Assembly: GCF_012516475.1 (NCBI RefSeq)
Contig: NZ_CP051217.1
Coordinates: 1,984,001-2,048,000 of the forward strand
DNA length: 64,000 nucleotides
Origin: Parasphingorhabdus halotolerans
Lineage (GTDB): Bacteria > Pseudomonadota > Alphaproteobacteria > Sphingomonadales > Sphingomonadaceae
Reading direction: 5' to 3'
Position 1 is the stretch's first letter. Every line of letters begins with the position of its first letter. Under the pieces are notes generated by a model. It had not been told where the DNA came from and searched no databases. It was given only the letters and a program-made list of their open reading frames with translations. Below, in pieces: positions 26,695 through 37,211 of this stretch. Position numbers and translations under genes: made by a program.

Positions 26695-27903
26695 ATGTCC
26701 GACCCCGATAAATCCGAAAACACCGCACCGCCGCGGATCAGCGAGTTCAAGCTGTTTCTGTTCGCTCTCGCCTCTGCGGCGGTGGTTGCCAATGGCTATT
26801 ATATCCACCCGCTGGTCACACCGGTGGCGGAAGAATTCGGCGTTAGCGGCGCGACCATCGGGTTGGTCCCGGCGTTCAACCAGATTGCGCTGGCGCTAGG
26901 CATTTTGCTGCTGCTGCCGCTCGGCGACCGGATTAACAATCGCAAGCTGGTGACGATTTTTGTCATCGGTCAATTTTTTGCGATGCTGACCATGGCTTTG
27001 TCCGGCAGTTTCATGCTGTTTGTTACCGCCTCATCGCTGCTGGGGTTTTTCACGATAACGCCCTATTTGTTGCCGGCCTATGTGACGCAGCGCGTCCGCC
27101 CGGGACGCATCGGCCATGTCACGGGGATTATGACTGCCGGCGTCACCCTGGGAATATTGGTCAGCCGGGTCGGCGGCGGATTGCTTGGCCATTATTTCGG
27201 CTGGCGCTCGGCCTTTTGGGTGGGTGTTGGGTCTATGGCCTTGCTCGTGATCTTGTTGCCGTTAATTATGGAGCGCAGGCAGGACGAGAATCCGTCCGGC
27301 GTAGAGCCGCCACGCTATGGCGAATTGTTGCGCTCGCTCTGGCCAATAATGAAGTCTTTACCGGAAGTCCCTCTCGGCGGGCTGATGCAGGCGCTGTCCT
27401 TTGGGCTGTTTCTCGCCCTATGGCTCGCTATCGGGCTGCATTTGCCGCGCAATGGTTACGGCGTTGATACGGTCGGCTATCTTGCTATCATAGCGGCGAT
27501 AAATGTTCTCGCCTCGCCCTATGCCGGAAAATTCGCGGACCGGATCGGCGCTGAACGGGCGCGGGTCTATTTTTCTTTTCTCCAGTTGGTGGGCGTGTTC
27601 ATATTGCCGTTTGCCGGACAAAATCTCTGGTTGCTGGTGATAGCAATAATCTTCAACACGTTGGGCGGCGCTTCTATCGATGTCTGCAGCCGGACGATCA
27701 TGTTCAGCCGCGCGCCCGAAATCAGAACCCGGTTGATGACCATCTATGTCGTCATCATGTTCATCGGCGGCGGAATATCCAGCTGGCTGGGAACAGCGAC
27801 CTATGAATTTTACGGCTGGGGCGGGATTTCAACAATGGCGATCATTTATGCACTATCAATCATGGGATTGGCGCTATGGGGTTTAGGCTTCAAAAAGTCC
27901 TAG
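26695..27903 (+). CDS. MFS transporter
   Basis: A 402-residue major facilitator superfamily carrier with about twelve helices. It includes the loop 2-3 motif PLGDRINNRKLV (GxxxDRxxRR-like) and in the second half AGKFADRIGAERARVYF. Sequence character is that of CynX/NimT- or drug-efflux-like carriers; the substrate cannot be named. It lies right after the DJ-1/PfpI gene and overlaps the next, convergent gene by four bases. Confidence 0.87.
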   Translation: MSDPDKSENTAPPRISEFKLFLFALASAAVVANGYYIHPLVTPVAEEFGVSGATIGLVPAFNQIALALGILLLLPLGDRINNRKLVTIFVIGQFFAMLTMALSGSFMLFVTASSLLGFFTITPYLLPAYVTQRVRPGRIGHVTGIMTAGVTLGILVSRVGGGLLGHYFGWRSAFWVGVGSMALLVILLPLIMERRQDENPSGVEPPRYGELLRSLWPIMKSLPEVPLGGLMQALSFGLFLALWLAIGLHLPRNGYGVDTVGYLAIIAAINVLASPYAGKFADRIGAERARVYFSFLQLVGVFILPFAGQNLWLLVIAIIFNTLGGASIDVCSRTIMFSRAPEIRTRLMTIYVVIMFIGGGISSWLGTATYEFYGWGGISTMAIIYALSIMGLALWGLGFKKS

Positions 27904-28904
27904 AGCTTCACCAGAACCTTGCCGATATTAGCGCCGGTAAAAAGCCTTTCATAAGCATCAAGCGTATTCTCCAGCCCCTCGGTGACATCAAACGGCATCT
28001 GTAATTTGCTGTCATCCAGCCAAGTCTTGAGCTGCGCTGTCAATCGCTCTCCCTGGTCCATAAAGTCGGGCGAGAAAAAGCCGATCACCGAAAGTCGCTT
28101 CATGAGGATCTGGTCAAAATGTTCAGGACCGCGAGCCCGCCCGTCGCCGCTATATTGCGCCATGAGTCCGCATAGCGCGATACGCCCGTATAACGCCATG
28201 TTGGGGAGCACCGCATCGAGTATCGGTCCTGCAACATTATCGAAATAGGCGTTTATACCGTCCTGTATCTGGCCTAGTTCCGCGCCAATATCGGCGGTCT
28301 TATAGTCAATCGCCTTGGTGATACCGATCTCGTCCTCAAGCCAGCGGCACTTCTCTGCACCCCCCGCGAGACCGTAAACATTGCAACCTAATATTTTGGC
28401 GATCTGACATGCCAACATCCCGGTCGAACCCGCCGCAGCGGAAACCAGCACATTCTCTCCGGGCTGAATTTTTGCTGTCTCGATCAGACCCCAAAGCGCA
28501 GTCCAGCCGTTCATGCCAAGCACTCCGAAATGCTGGCGGATGTCTTCGACGCTATCATCAAGTTTGAATAGACCGCCCAGTTCTGCGTGAACAACCGACT
28601 GGTCCGACCATTGCCCGAAACCGCGCACCAGATCGCCTTCGGCAAAACCCGCTGCATTGGAGGCGGCAACATATCCCATCGTCAGACCTGTGATTGGCGA
28701 TCCCAACGGCAGCGGCGGATTATAACCGTCTTCCCGCGCCGTCATCCACATGCGGGTGCCAGCATCCATCGAGAGATAGATATTTTTCACCAACACCTCG
28801 CCGTCAGCAAGCGGCGGTATCTGCTCCTCAACCAGCCTGATTGCGGAAACAAAGTCGTTACCTTCCGGACGGCTTTCCAGTTGCCAGATTTGTCTTGTTG
28901 TCAT
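27900..28904 (-). CDS. NADP-dependent zinc-independent alcohol-dehydrogenase-like oxidoreductase
   Basis: A 334-residue medium-chain dehydrogenase/reductase without zinc-ligand cysteines. It has VLVSAAAGSTGMLACQIAKILGCNVYGLAGG (NADP-binding Rossmann fold), YFDNVAGPILDAVLP and MKRLSVIGFF, typical of the leukotriene B4 dehydrogenase/curcumin reductase group that reduces alpha,beta-unsaturated ketones with NADPH. Substrate unknown. It is on the strand opposite to the MFS gene, ending tail to tail with it. Confidence 0.9.
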   Translation of the reverse strand: MTTRQIWQLESRPEGNDFVSAIRLVEEQIPPLADGEVLVKNIYLSMDAGTRMWMTAREDGYNPPLPLGSPITGLTMGYVAASNAAGFAEGDLVRGFGQWSDQSVVHAELGGLFKLDDSVEDIRQHFGVLGMNGWTALWGLIETAKIQPGENVLVSAAAGSTGMLACQIAKILGCNVYGLAGGAEKCRWLEDEIGITKAIDYKTADIGAELGQIQDGINAYFDNVAGPILDAVLPNMALYGRIALCGLMAQYSGDGRARGPEHFDQILMKRLSVIGFFSPDFMDQGERLTAQLKTWLDDSKLQMPFDVTEGLENTLDAYERLFTGANIGKVLVKL

Positions 28905-28999
28905 TGCTTGTTCCCCATCGGGTAGATCATTCCCCCGAGAAACATAACCTAAAGCAAAATCACGCTTGGCCCATTGGCGATATTAGGAGGGGTGCGCGC

Positions 29000-30376
29000 T
29001 CAGCATTCCACCAGATTGACAGCCAATCCGCCTTGCGATGTTTCCTTGTAGCGCTCGGACATATCCAGCCCTGTCTTGCGCATCGTTTCGATGACCTCAT
29101 CCAGACTGACGCGGTGGGTGCCATCCCCTAATATGGCAAGTCGCGCGGCCTCAATCGCTTTTACCGCGCCAACAGCATTGCGCTCAATGCACGGCACCTG
29201 CACGAGCCCCCCAACCGGATCGCAGGTCAGGCCGAGATTATGCTCCATGCCGATTTCGGCGGCATTCTCAACCTGCAGCGGTGTGCCGCCCCAAGCGGCA
29301 GTCAAGCCAGCAGCGGCCATGGAACAGGCCACGCCTACTTCCCCCTGACAGCCGACTTCAGCGCCGGATATTGAAGCATTTTCCTTGAATAGCGAACCAA
29401 TGGCGGCGGCAGTGAGGATGAAAGTCTCAACGCCAGCTTCATCTGCCTTCGGAGCAAATCTTTCATAGAAGCGCAGCACCGAAGGGACGATTCCAGCGGC
29501 TCCATTGGTGGGGGCCGTCACGACTTTGCCGCCCGCCGCGTTTTCCTCGTTCACCGCCAGCGCCCAGAGGTTCACCCAATCGAGAATTGTAAGCGGGTCA
29601 GATAATGCCCGCTCCTGACGTTCCATCAGACGTCCGTAGATCAACGGGGCGCGGCGTTTGACTTTCAAACCACCTGGCAGGATACCGCCATTCTTTATGC
29701 CACGATCGATACAGGCCGACATGGCATCAACAATTTTTCTGATATCGCCACTGATCTCGTTGTCGCCCTTTGCCGTCCGCTCATTATTGCGCATGATATC
29801 GGCAATCGAAATATTCTTGTCTGCTGCAATTTTGAGGAGGTCCGCGCCGGAACAAAAAGCATGCGGGACGTCCCACAGACCAGCTTCAGGATTATTGGCT
29901 CCGATCTGGTCTTCATCCAATATCGCCCCGCCTCCAACCGAATAATAGACGCGGGTCTCGACCAGCGTATCACCATTAAACGCGTTGAAACGCATCGCAT
30001 TACTGTGAAAATCGAGGCGCTTTTTCTGGTCGAAGATGACGTCTGCATCTTCGTTAAAAGCAATTTCGTGTTCACTGTTCAACCTGATTCGCTTTGTTCC
30101 ACGAATTTCGCTCACCAAAATGTCTGCAGCATCCGGCTCGATTTTTTCGGGCTTTTGCCCAGAGAGACCAAGCAATATCGCGCGGTCCGTAGCATGGCCC
30201 TTGCCGGTCAATGCCAGCGAACCAAAAAGCAGGGTTTCCAGCCGCGTGACCTGTGCCAGCTTCCCAGTCTCAGCGACGCGACCGATGAATAACGCTGCCG
30301 CCAGCATCGGTCCCATCGTGTGGGAACTGGAAGGCCCGACACCAATTTTAAAAAGTTCAAATGTGCTAGCGACCAT
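29000..30376 (-). CDS. sdaA: L-serine ammonia-lyase (L-serine dehydratase), single-chain
   Basis: This enzyme deaminates L-serine to pyruvate and ammonia using a 4Fe-4S cluster. The 458-residue single-chain form starts [19 protein letters not shown], the family N-terminus, and contains the cluster-binding cysteines in [14 protein letters not shown] and [19 protein letters not shown]. It provides the breakdown side of serine metabolism, opposite to the serC-serA operon. It is ten bases downstream of the DUF885 gene's stop region, on the same strand and possibly in the same transcription unit. Confidence 0.95.
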   Translation of the reverse strand: MVASTFELFKIGVGPSSSHTMGPMLAAALFIGRVAETGKLAQVTRLETLLFGSLALTGKGHATDRAILLGLSGQKPEKIEPDAADILVSEIRGTKRIRLNSEHEIAFNEDADVIFDQKKRLDFHSNAMRFNAFNGDTLVETRVYYSVGGGAILDEDQIGANNPEAGLWDVPHAFCSGADLLKIAADKNISIADIMRNNERTAKGDNEISGDIRKIVDAMSACIDRGIKNGGILPGGLKVKRRAPLIYGRLMERQERALSDPLTILDWVNLWALAVNEENAAGGKVVTAPTNGAAGIVPSVLRFYERFAPKADEAGVETFILTAAAIGSLFKENASISGAEVGCQGEVGVACSMAAAGLTAAWGGTPLQVENAAEIGMEHNLGLTCDPVGGLVQVPCIERNAVGAVKAIEAARLAILGDGTHRVSLDEVIETMRKTGLDMSERYKETSQGGLAVNLVEC

Positions 30377-30385
30377 ATGGCTAAC

Positions 30386-32266
30386 TCAAGATGCTTTTTC
30401 GTTGGCGATCCACTGGTCGATCACCTTCTCCAATATGTTCAACGGAACCGAGCCGCCGCCCAGAACAGTGTCGTGAAAGCCGCGAATATCCAATTTATCG
30501 CCGAGCTCTTTTTCCGCTTTGGCCCGCAACTCAAGAATTTTTAGCATCCCGATTTTATAGCTTGTCGCCTGCCCCGGCATCACTAGATAGCGCTTCACTT
30601 CGGAACGAACAGCGGTTTCCGGGATTGGCGAGTTGGCGAGGAAATATTGCACCGCTTTTTCCTGGCTCCAGCCTTTGGAATGCAGCCCGGTATCGACAAC
30701 CAGCCGGATTGAGCGCCACATCTCCGTCGTGAGGCGTCCGAAATCGGAATAGGGATCGGCATAGGCACCCATCTCCTTGGCCAGAAGCTCGGAATATAAC
30801 CCCCAACCTTCGCCGAAGGCGGGGATATACCCGCCCTGGGCACGGAATTTAGGGATGCCTGTCAACTCCTGCGCGATGGAAGATTGCATGTGATGGCCGG
30901 GATTGCCTTCGTGATAGGCAATTACTTCCAGACTGTGGATCGGCATCGCCCGCATATCGGAGAGATGCGCATAATAAGTGCCTGGCCGCGATCCATCCGG
31001 CGTTCCGGTGCGATAATGCTGGGCCGCGCCGTCCTGCTCGCGGAAAGGTTCGACGCGTTTGACGACCAGATCGGCTTTGGGCAGGGTTCCGAAAAACTCC
31101 GGCAATTTGGTTTTGATAAAAGCCAGATGCTTCTCGGCGGCGTCAATATAATCCTGCGCGCCTTTGTCGTCTTCAGAGAAATAAAACTGGTCGTCTGCGC
31201 GCAGGAACGCGAAAAATGCCTGCAAGTCGCCCTCGAAATTTACCTTGTCCTTGATCGCTTCCATCTCACCGCGAATACGCGCCACTTCACTCAGGCCGAT
31301 GTTGTGAATTTCATCGGCGGTCAGATTGGTGGTGGTCTGGTTCGCTAGCCGGTAGTTATAAAACGCCTCGCCATTGTTCAGCGCCGATACGCCGCGCGCC
31401 TCGGCATCGCTATTGGGTAGGTCAGCTTTGAACCAGTCAATAATCCGTGCGTAGGCTGGTTGCATCTTGGTGGTGAGCGCCTTTCGCGCTTGCTCGCGCA
31501 ATGACTCGGCGCGCGCTTCGGTGATCGTCTTGCTCTCCACTAGCCCGGCGATCTTCTCCAGTGTATCTTTCCAGATCGCCGATGGCTCCCCTTTTGTGAA
31601 CGGCGCGCCGGCTGTTATCTTTTCCGCCTGATTGATAATTTCCTCGTAGGAAAAGCGCGGTGGCCGTGTGCCTGCCTTGGCATTTTCATAGGCCAGATCG
31701 AGCAATTGGTTCAACGCCCGCCCGCTTTGTTCGAGGCGCGATATATAAGCAACCATATCCGCCTCGCTTTCGACCCGGTGCTGGTTGATCAGAAATGTGG
31801 GGATAAAGGCATGGGTGCCATTAAAATGATGCAACACATAGTCGTTTGAACGAAATGGCACCGCCGCTTCGGCCTGCGCCAGCCGGAACAGCCACATGTC
31901 CCATGAGATTTTCGCCTCCGGGGTTAGCTTATCGTAGTCAAATTTACTTTTCATCTCCTCGGTCGCAGCACGTCGCCATGCCAGCTGACGATCTTCAGCG
32001 GCGGTGCTGAAATCGTCAAGATCGCCATAATTTGTTTTTCGGCCGAGCGTAGTCTGGCGGATCGGGCTATATTCCAGCTCTTCCTCAAATTTCTGGTCAA
32101 ACCAGATGTTGAGGCGATCGCTTTCGGTGGTGGCAATCCCCTCGACGGCAGTTTGAGTATCTGGTGCCTTGGAATAGACGACTGTTTGAGCCGCCGCCAA
32201 CGAACCGGTCGTTATGAAGGCGGCCAGACCAACGGTGGCCATAAGCATCTTGAGTGTTTTGGTCAT
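30386..32266 (-). CDS. DUF885 family secreted metallo-hydrolase
   Basis: A 626-residue protein with a signal peptide (MTKTLKMLMATVGLAAFITTGSLAAAQT) and a large helical DUF885 domain. The diagnostic motif is AYHEGNPGHHMQ (HEGxPGHH), with an upstream KVNFEGDLQAFFAFLRAD and downstream GWGLYSELLAKEMG. DUF885 proteins are predicted zinc-dependent peptidases resembling carboxypeptidase Taq/M32 folds. It is presumably periplasmic. No substrate can be given. It lies upstream of sdaA on the same strand. Confidence 0.87.
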   Translation of the reverse strand: MTKTLKMLMATVGLAAFITTGSLAAAQTVVYSKAPDTQTAVEGIATTESDRLNIWFDQKFEEELEYSPIRQTTLGRKTNYGDLDDFSTAAEDRQLAWRRAATEEMKSKFDYDKLTPEAKISWDMWLFRLAQAEAAVPFRSNDYVLHHFNGTHAFIPTFLINQHRVESEADMVAYISRLEQSGRALNQLLDLAYENAKAGTRPPRFSYEEIINQAEKITAGAPFTKGEPSAIWKDTLEKIAGLVESKTITEARAESLREQARKALTTKMQPAYARIIDWFKADLPNSDAEARGVSALNNGEAFYNYRLANQTTTNLTADEIHNIGLSEVARIRGEMEAIKDKVNFEGDLQAFFAFLRADDQFYFSEDDKGAQDYIDAAEKHLAFIKTKLPEFFGTLPKADLVVKRVEPFREQDGAAQHYRTGTPDGSRPGTYYAHLSDMRAMPIHSLEVIAYHEGNPGHHMQSSIAQELTGIPKFRAQGGYIPAFGEGWGLYSELLAKEMGAYADPYSDFGRLTTEMWRSIRLVVDTGLHSKGWSQEKAVQYFLANSPIPETAVRSEVKRYLVMPGQATSYKIGMLKILELRAKAEKELGDKLDIRGFHDTVLGGGSVPLNILEKVIDQWIANEKAS

Positions 32267-32360
32267 AATACAGAATCCTCATCTAAAACTTTATCGGGAC
32301 ACCATTGCACAGACCGGGTCTCTTTAAAATAACCGGAAATTTTTTAACCGATCCCAACAC

Positions 32361-32392
32361 AAAAAAAGGGCCGGAAGTCTCCTTCCAGCCCC
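32361..32392 (-). terminator. Rho-independent terminator of groESL
   Basis: On the minus strand, about 45 bases after the groEL stop, a hairpin with arms GGGCTGGAAG and CTTCCGGCCC (loop of about four bases, one G-T pair) is followed by a run of seven T. This is a textbook intrinsic terminator. Confidence 0.9.
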
Positions 32393-32437
32393 ACTGTTTG
32401 TTTCGGCGTTAGCTTGGTGCCAACGGATTTGGGTTTT

Positions 32438-34105
<1,668 letters not shown>

Positions 34106-34141
34106 TTATGAGATTGATTGAATGAAAAAAGAAAGAACGAA

Positions 34142-34429
34142 CTACTCGATGATTCCGAGAATATCGCTTTCCTTCATGATGATCAGGTCTTCGCCTTCAA
34201 CGGTGACTTCGGTGCCGGACCATTTGCCGAAAAGGATGCTGTCACCCTTTTTAACATCAAGGCCGGTAACTTTGCCGTTGTCGTCTTTCAGGCCTTTGCC
34301 TACTGCGACAACTTTACCTTCGGAAGGCTTTTCCTGCGCACTATCCGGAATGATGATTCCGCCAGAGGTCTTTGAATCGGCCTCGATGCGGCGAACCAGT
34401 ACACGGTCATGTAATGGACGAAATTTCAT
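34142..34429 (-). CDS. groES: Co-chaperonin GroES (Hsp10)
   Basis: The 95-residue heptameric lid of GroEL. It begins [20 protein letters not shown] and includes the mobile loop [11 protein letters not shown] and the conserved [10 protein letters not shown]. An AAAGGGAAA ribosome-binding site lies before the ATG. It is the first gene of the operon, transcribed from a promoter overlapping a CIRCE operator. Confidence 0.99.
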   Translation of the reverse strand: MKFRPLHDRVLVRRIEADSKTSGGIIIPDSAQEKPSEGKVVAVGKGLKDDNGKVTGLDVKKGDSILFGKWSGTEVTVEGEDLIIMKESDILGIIE

Positions 34430-34511
34430 ATATTTCCCTTTCTTGTCCTGTCATTCATTCCAGCGGGCCAGCGGTTGATCGCATGGGCCATCAGGAATGG
34501 TTCAATGAGGA

Positions 34512-34538
34512 TTAGCACTCGTCTTGGGTGAGTGCTAA
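34512..34538. promoter_or_regulatory. CIRCE operator (HrcA binding site)
   Basis: TTAGCACTC-N9-GAGTGCTAA is a perfect match to the CIRCE consensus, lying 83 bases upstream of groES. HrcA would bind it and repress groESL at normal temperature. hrcA itself is not in the window. Confidence 0.98.
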
Positions 34539-34545
34539 CGGAGCC

Positions 34546-34573
34546 GATGTAAGCGCTAATCATTCCGGGTCAA
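34546..34573 (-). promoter_or_regulatory. groESL promoter (sigma-70 or sigma-32 type)
   Basis: On the minus strand TTGACC (34568-34573) and TACATC (34546-34551) are spaced 16 bases, and the start point would fall at the edge of CIRCE. The same stretch reads CTTG-N17-CTTACAT, close to the heat-shock sigma-32 pattern of Alphaproteobacteria as I recall it. Either reading puts CIRCE right at the transcription start. The remaining bases 34575-34669 show no gene. Confidence 0.55.
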
Positions 34574-34669
34574 GAGAAATAGCGAAATTTTTTCCACAAT
34601 TTTTTGTTGGATTTCTGGGGCTTTGCGATTCGTTTGCGAGTCAATCCGCAACTTTCCGTGATTGGTGCC

Positions 34670-34695
34670 GTAACTTTTTTGCAGGCGGCGGCGAA
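34670..34695 (+). promoter_or_regulatory. Sigma-F (ECF)-type promoter of the bufferin operon
   Basis: GTAACT (34670-34675), 16 bases, then CGAA (34692-34695). This differs by one base from GTAACC-N16-CGAA, the Caulobacter sigma-F consensus as I remember it. A start about six to seven bases later would leave a leader of near 58 bases to the bufA ATG. The operon encodes its own sigma-F-like factor, so autoregulation is expected. Confidence 0.75.
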
Positions 34696-34759
34696 TGGCT
34701 TGATGAGCGTTTGAGAGAGCGTTCACCATTAATCCCCCACTTCCTGAGAGGAAAATACA

Positions 34760-35056
34760 ATGTCTAACACCCTTATCAAATCAACCGCTGCTGCCGCGGC
34801 CCTAGCCGCCTCTGCGACCCTTTCTCTATCGGCAACTGCTGCCGAAGCTGCTGGCGCGAAAGAAAAATGCTTCGGCGTTGCTTTGGCCGGGAAAAATGAT
34901 TGTGCCGCTGGTCCAGGCACAAGCTGCGCTGGCACTTCAACCATAAATTATCAGGGTAATGCCTGGAAATATGTTGCCAAAGACAGTTGCGTTAAAATGG
35001 GCGGCACGCTCACTGCGCACAAGGGCAATGCAAAGCCTGTAGCCAAAAAGAGCTAA
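34760..35056 (+). CDS. bufA: Bufferin-type precursor peptide (DUF2282, BufA-like)
   Basis: A 98-residue precursor with an Ala/Ser-rich signal peptide (roughly residues 1-30) and a mature part carrying exactly four cysteines (C37, C48, C56, C77). The core [26 protein letters not shown] and the following YQGNAWKYV are the hallmark of DUF2282 proteins, recently named bufferins: secreted ribosomally made peptides whose cysteines are modified by an MNIO enzyme so that the peptide binds copper. A strong ribosome-binding site (GAGAGGAAAATACA) precedes the ATG. It is the first gene of a six-gene operon and is followed 18 bases later by the modifying enzyme. The modification itself is inferred from the family. 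Confidence 0.9.
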   Translation: MSNTLIKSTAAAAALAASATLSLSATAAEAAGAKEKCFGVALAGKNDCAAGPGTSCAGTSTINYQGNAWKYVAKDSCVKMGGTLTAHKGNAKPVAKKS

Positions 35057-35074
35057 AACGCTTATATTTTGTGG

Positions 35075-35998
35075 ATGAACAGCAATCCTGATCCTCGAAT
35101 TCCGGCGCGACACACTATGTCATGCTCCCTCCCTCCATCAGGTGGCATAGGTCTGAAATCGGTCCATTATAATGATGTGCTGGATGACGACAAAGCAAAG
35201 GAAACACCCAGAAGAAAACCTGGCTGGGTTGAGGTTCATCCACAGAATTACTTCGGTGATGGCGGTCCAGCACATCGTTGGCTCACCGCTATCGCCGAGG
35301 TTTATCTGTTGAGCTTTCATAGCGTTGGCCTGTCGCTCGGCAGCGCTGATGGTCTCAACCAATATGATCTGGAGAAGATTGCGGCTCTATGTGATCGTTA
35401 TCAGCCGGCAATGGTCTCTGACCATTTGAGCTGGAGCGGCAATGCCCACGACCGTTATCCTGATCTTCTCCCTATTCCCTATACACAGGAGGCGCTTGAT
35501 CATTTTTCGACGCAAATCTCCTGCGTCCAGGATCGACTGCAAAGACCGATCCTGATCGAAAATCCATCGCGCTATCTTTCGTATGCCGATGATGAAATGA
35601 GCGAGACGGATTTTATCCACGCGCTTTGCAAACAGGCAGGCTGCGGTCTGTTGTTTGATATCAATAATGTCGAAGTAACGGCGACCAATGTCGGGCTTGA
35701 TATGGAAGCCTATGTGGATGCGATTGATCCAGCCATTGTTGGCGAGATGCATCTGGCCGGTCATGCCCGCGAAGAACATGAATCCGGACCATTGCTGATT
35801 GATGATCATGGCTCGATTGTAAGCGATGTGACGTGGCGTCTCTATAATCGCTTCATTGAACGAGCAGGCCCGAAACCAACGCTGATCGAGTGGGATACTG
35901 ACATTCCTGAATATGATGTTCTGATGGATGAAGTCAGTAAAGTTGAATCGATTCTATTGCAACATCAACCCGAAGCGCTTCATGCCCTCGCTCGCTGA
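35075..35998 (+). CDS. bufB: MNIO (DUF692) iron oxidative modification enzyme, BufB-like
   Basis: A 307-residue TIM-barrel protein of the multinuclear non-heme iron oxidative enzyme family. These install oxygen-dependent changes on cysteines of a precursor peptide. Candidate metal ligands are all present: E53/N58 in WVEVHPQNYF, H82 in SFHSVG, D116-H117 in SDHLSW, E162-N163 in IENPS, D195/N197/N198 in FDINNVE, E224/H226/H230 in GEMHLAGH, and D244-H245 in DDHG. The start is uncertain: a TTG two codons before this ATG, or an ATG at 35117, are alternatives without a good ribosome-binding site. Its end overlaps bufC. Confidence 0.93.
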   Translation: MNSNPDPRIPARHTMSCSLPPSGGIGLKSVHYNDVLDDDKAKETPRRKPGWVEVHPQNYFGDGGPAHRWLTAIAEVYLLSFHSVGLSLGSADGLNQYDLEKIAALCDRYQPAMVSDHLSWSGNAHDRYPDLLPIPYTQEALDHFSTQISCVQDRLQRPILIENPSRYLSYADDEMSETDFIHALCKQAGCGLLFDINNVEVTATNVGLDMEAYVDAIDPAIVGEMHLAGHAREEHESGPLLIDDHGSIVSDVTWRLYNRFIERAGPKPTLIEWDTDIPEYDVLMDEVSKVESILLQHQPEALHALAR

Positions 35999-36719
35999 AT
36001 CCCAATCCCGCTTTATCGCATGCCTGCAAAAAGGCCCGGCGCATTTTCCCGATGGAATGTTTACAGAAACCAAAGACCGCGCGTTGCTGGGCTTAAAGGC
36101 CCATGCCAATACCGTTTCGCACGCGCGTCTGGTCGCGCTGGAAAATGCCTATCCCAAGCTTCACGAGCATATGGGGCACGAGCAATTTCACGCCATTTCG
36201 CGGGACTACATTGACCAGCCGCATATTCTGACTTGCGATATGAATACCATCGCCGCAGATTTTGCTGACTTTCTGAGCGCGCAAGGGGCTGGCGGGACCG
36301 AAATTGATTTGGCACACATCGAATGGGCCTGGCTGCAAAGCTACCATAGCCAGGAATCCGTTCCGCTCGCGCTGTCAGATATCGCAAGCCTGACTGAAGA
36401 TGAACTTCTTTCCCTCCCGATAAATGCACACCCCGCAATGTGCCTGATCAGACTCTCAGGTCCCTTGTCATCGCAATTATCGGAACTCGGCACAGAAGCA
36501 CCGTTTGCACTGATGGTCGTACGCCCCGAAGCACAGGTTTTATTTCACCCGCTGACGGCTGTTGAACATTCAATAGCGCAAAAAATTACAAATATTTCGA
36601 ATATGGGTAACCTTTTGGCTAACGCCATCGAACTGAGTAGTGGAACCATCGCCATGGGGCACATAATCAAGCTTGTGCAGGCCGGTGCGATAGTGAAACA
36701 AGATCAATACGGGGAATGA
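35982..36719 (+). CDS. bufC: DUF2063 partner protein of the MNIO enzyme, BufC-like
   Basis: A 245-residue protein. Its N-terminal half matches the DUF2063 pattern (SQSRFIACLQKGPAHFPDGMF...RDYIDQPHIL), the usual partner of DUF692 enzymes that is thought to bring the precursor peptide to the enzyme. The C-terminal half is less conserved and has a winged-helix-like region. Translation is coupled to bufB by a 17-base overlap; I chose MPSLAESQSRF over a Met 18 codons earlier. Near its end the coding sequence contains a perfect sigma-F-type promoter match. No catalytic motif is expected in the family. Confidence 0.87.
   Translation: MPSLAESQSRFIACLQKGPAHFPDGMFTETKDRALLGLKAHANTVSHARLVALENAYPKLHEHMGHEQFHAISRDYIDQPHILTCDMNTIAADFADFLSAQGAGGTEIDLAHIEWAWLQSYHSQESVPLALSDIASLTEDELLSLPINAHPAMCLIRLSGPLSSQLSELGTEAPFALMVVRPEAQVLFHPLTAVEHSIAQKITNISNMGNLLANAIELSSGTIAMGHIIKLVQAGAIVKQDQYGE
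36607..36632 (+). promoter_or_regulatory. Internal sigma-F-type promoter within bufC
   Basis: GTAACC (36607-36612), 16 bases, then CGAA (36629-36632): an exact match to GTAACC-N16-CGAA, the sigma-F consensus as recalled. It is inside the bufC coding sequence about 90 bases before doxX, and would give a shorter transcript for doxX-sigF-nrsF. Confidence 0.6.
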
Positions 36720-36722
36720 CCT

Positions 36723-37181
36723 ATGACGAATTTGATAAATAATATATTCGAGAAAATCAGCGGTCCGGCTTTTGAGTCCGTCGCGTTATTGCTGGCACGT
36801 CTCGGCCTTGGCGGTGTATTTTATCGCTCGGCAACCAGCCGGATGGAAGAAGGCTCCTGGACACAGCTAACTGAAAATGCTGTCTACCAGTTCTCTGAAG
36901 CGCCTTTCAACAATGTGCCGATCATCAACGGCGAATTTGGCGCTTATTTCACCAGTTTCACAGAACTCGCCATTGGCCTTCTGTTGATGATCGGTCTGGC
37001 AACCCGGCTCAGCGCCGTCGCCGTGCTCGGCATGGCCGCAGTTATCCAATTTTTTGTGTTCCCCAGCTTTGCTCACCTTTGGGCAACGGTAGCGGTCTGG
37101 GTAGCACTGGCACTGATCCTGATGATGCGCGGCGGCGGGATGTTCTCGGTCGATAAATTAATCGGACACAAGCTGGGTTGA
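36723..37181 (+). CDS. DoxX family membrane protein (BufD-like)
   Basis: A 152-residue membrane protein with four predicted helices and the DoxX arrangement: ALLLARLGLGGVFYRSATSRMEE (helix 1 with basic end), FTELAIGLLLMIGLATRLSAVAVLGMAAVIQFFVFP, then LWATVAVWVALALILM. DoxX proteins are often fourth members of DUF2282-DUF692-DUF2063 operons; their role, possibly in electron or oxygen supply or export, is unresolved. It starts three bases after bufC and precedes the sigma factor gene by 30 bases. Confidence 0.88.
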   Translation: MTNLINNIFEKISGPAFESVALLLARLGLGGVFYRSATSRMEEGSWTQLTENAVYQFSEAPFNNVPIINGEFGAYFTSFTELAIGLLLMIGLATRLSAVAVLGMAAVIQFFVFPSFAHLWATVAVWVALALILMMRGGGMFSVDKLIGHKLG

Positions 37182-37211
37182 TCAGAAGCGCACCGCAAGG
37201 AAAGCTAAGTG

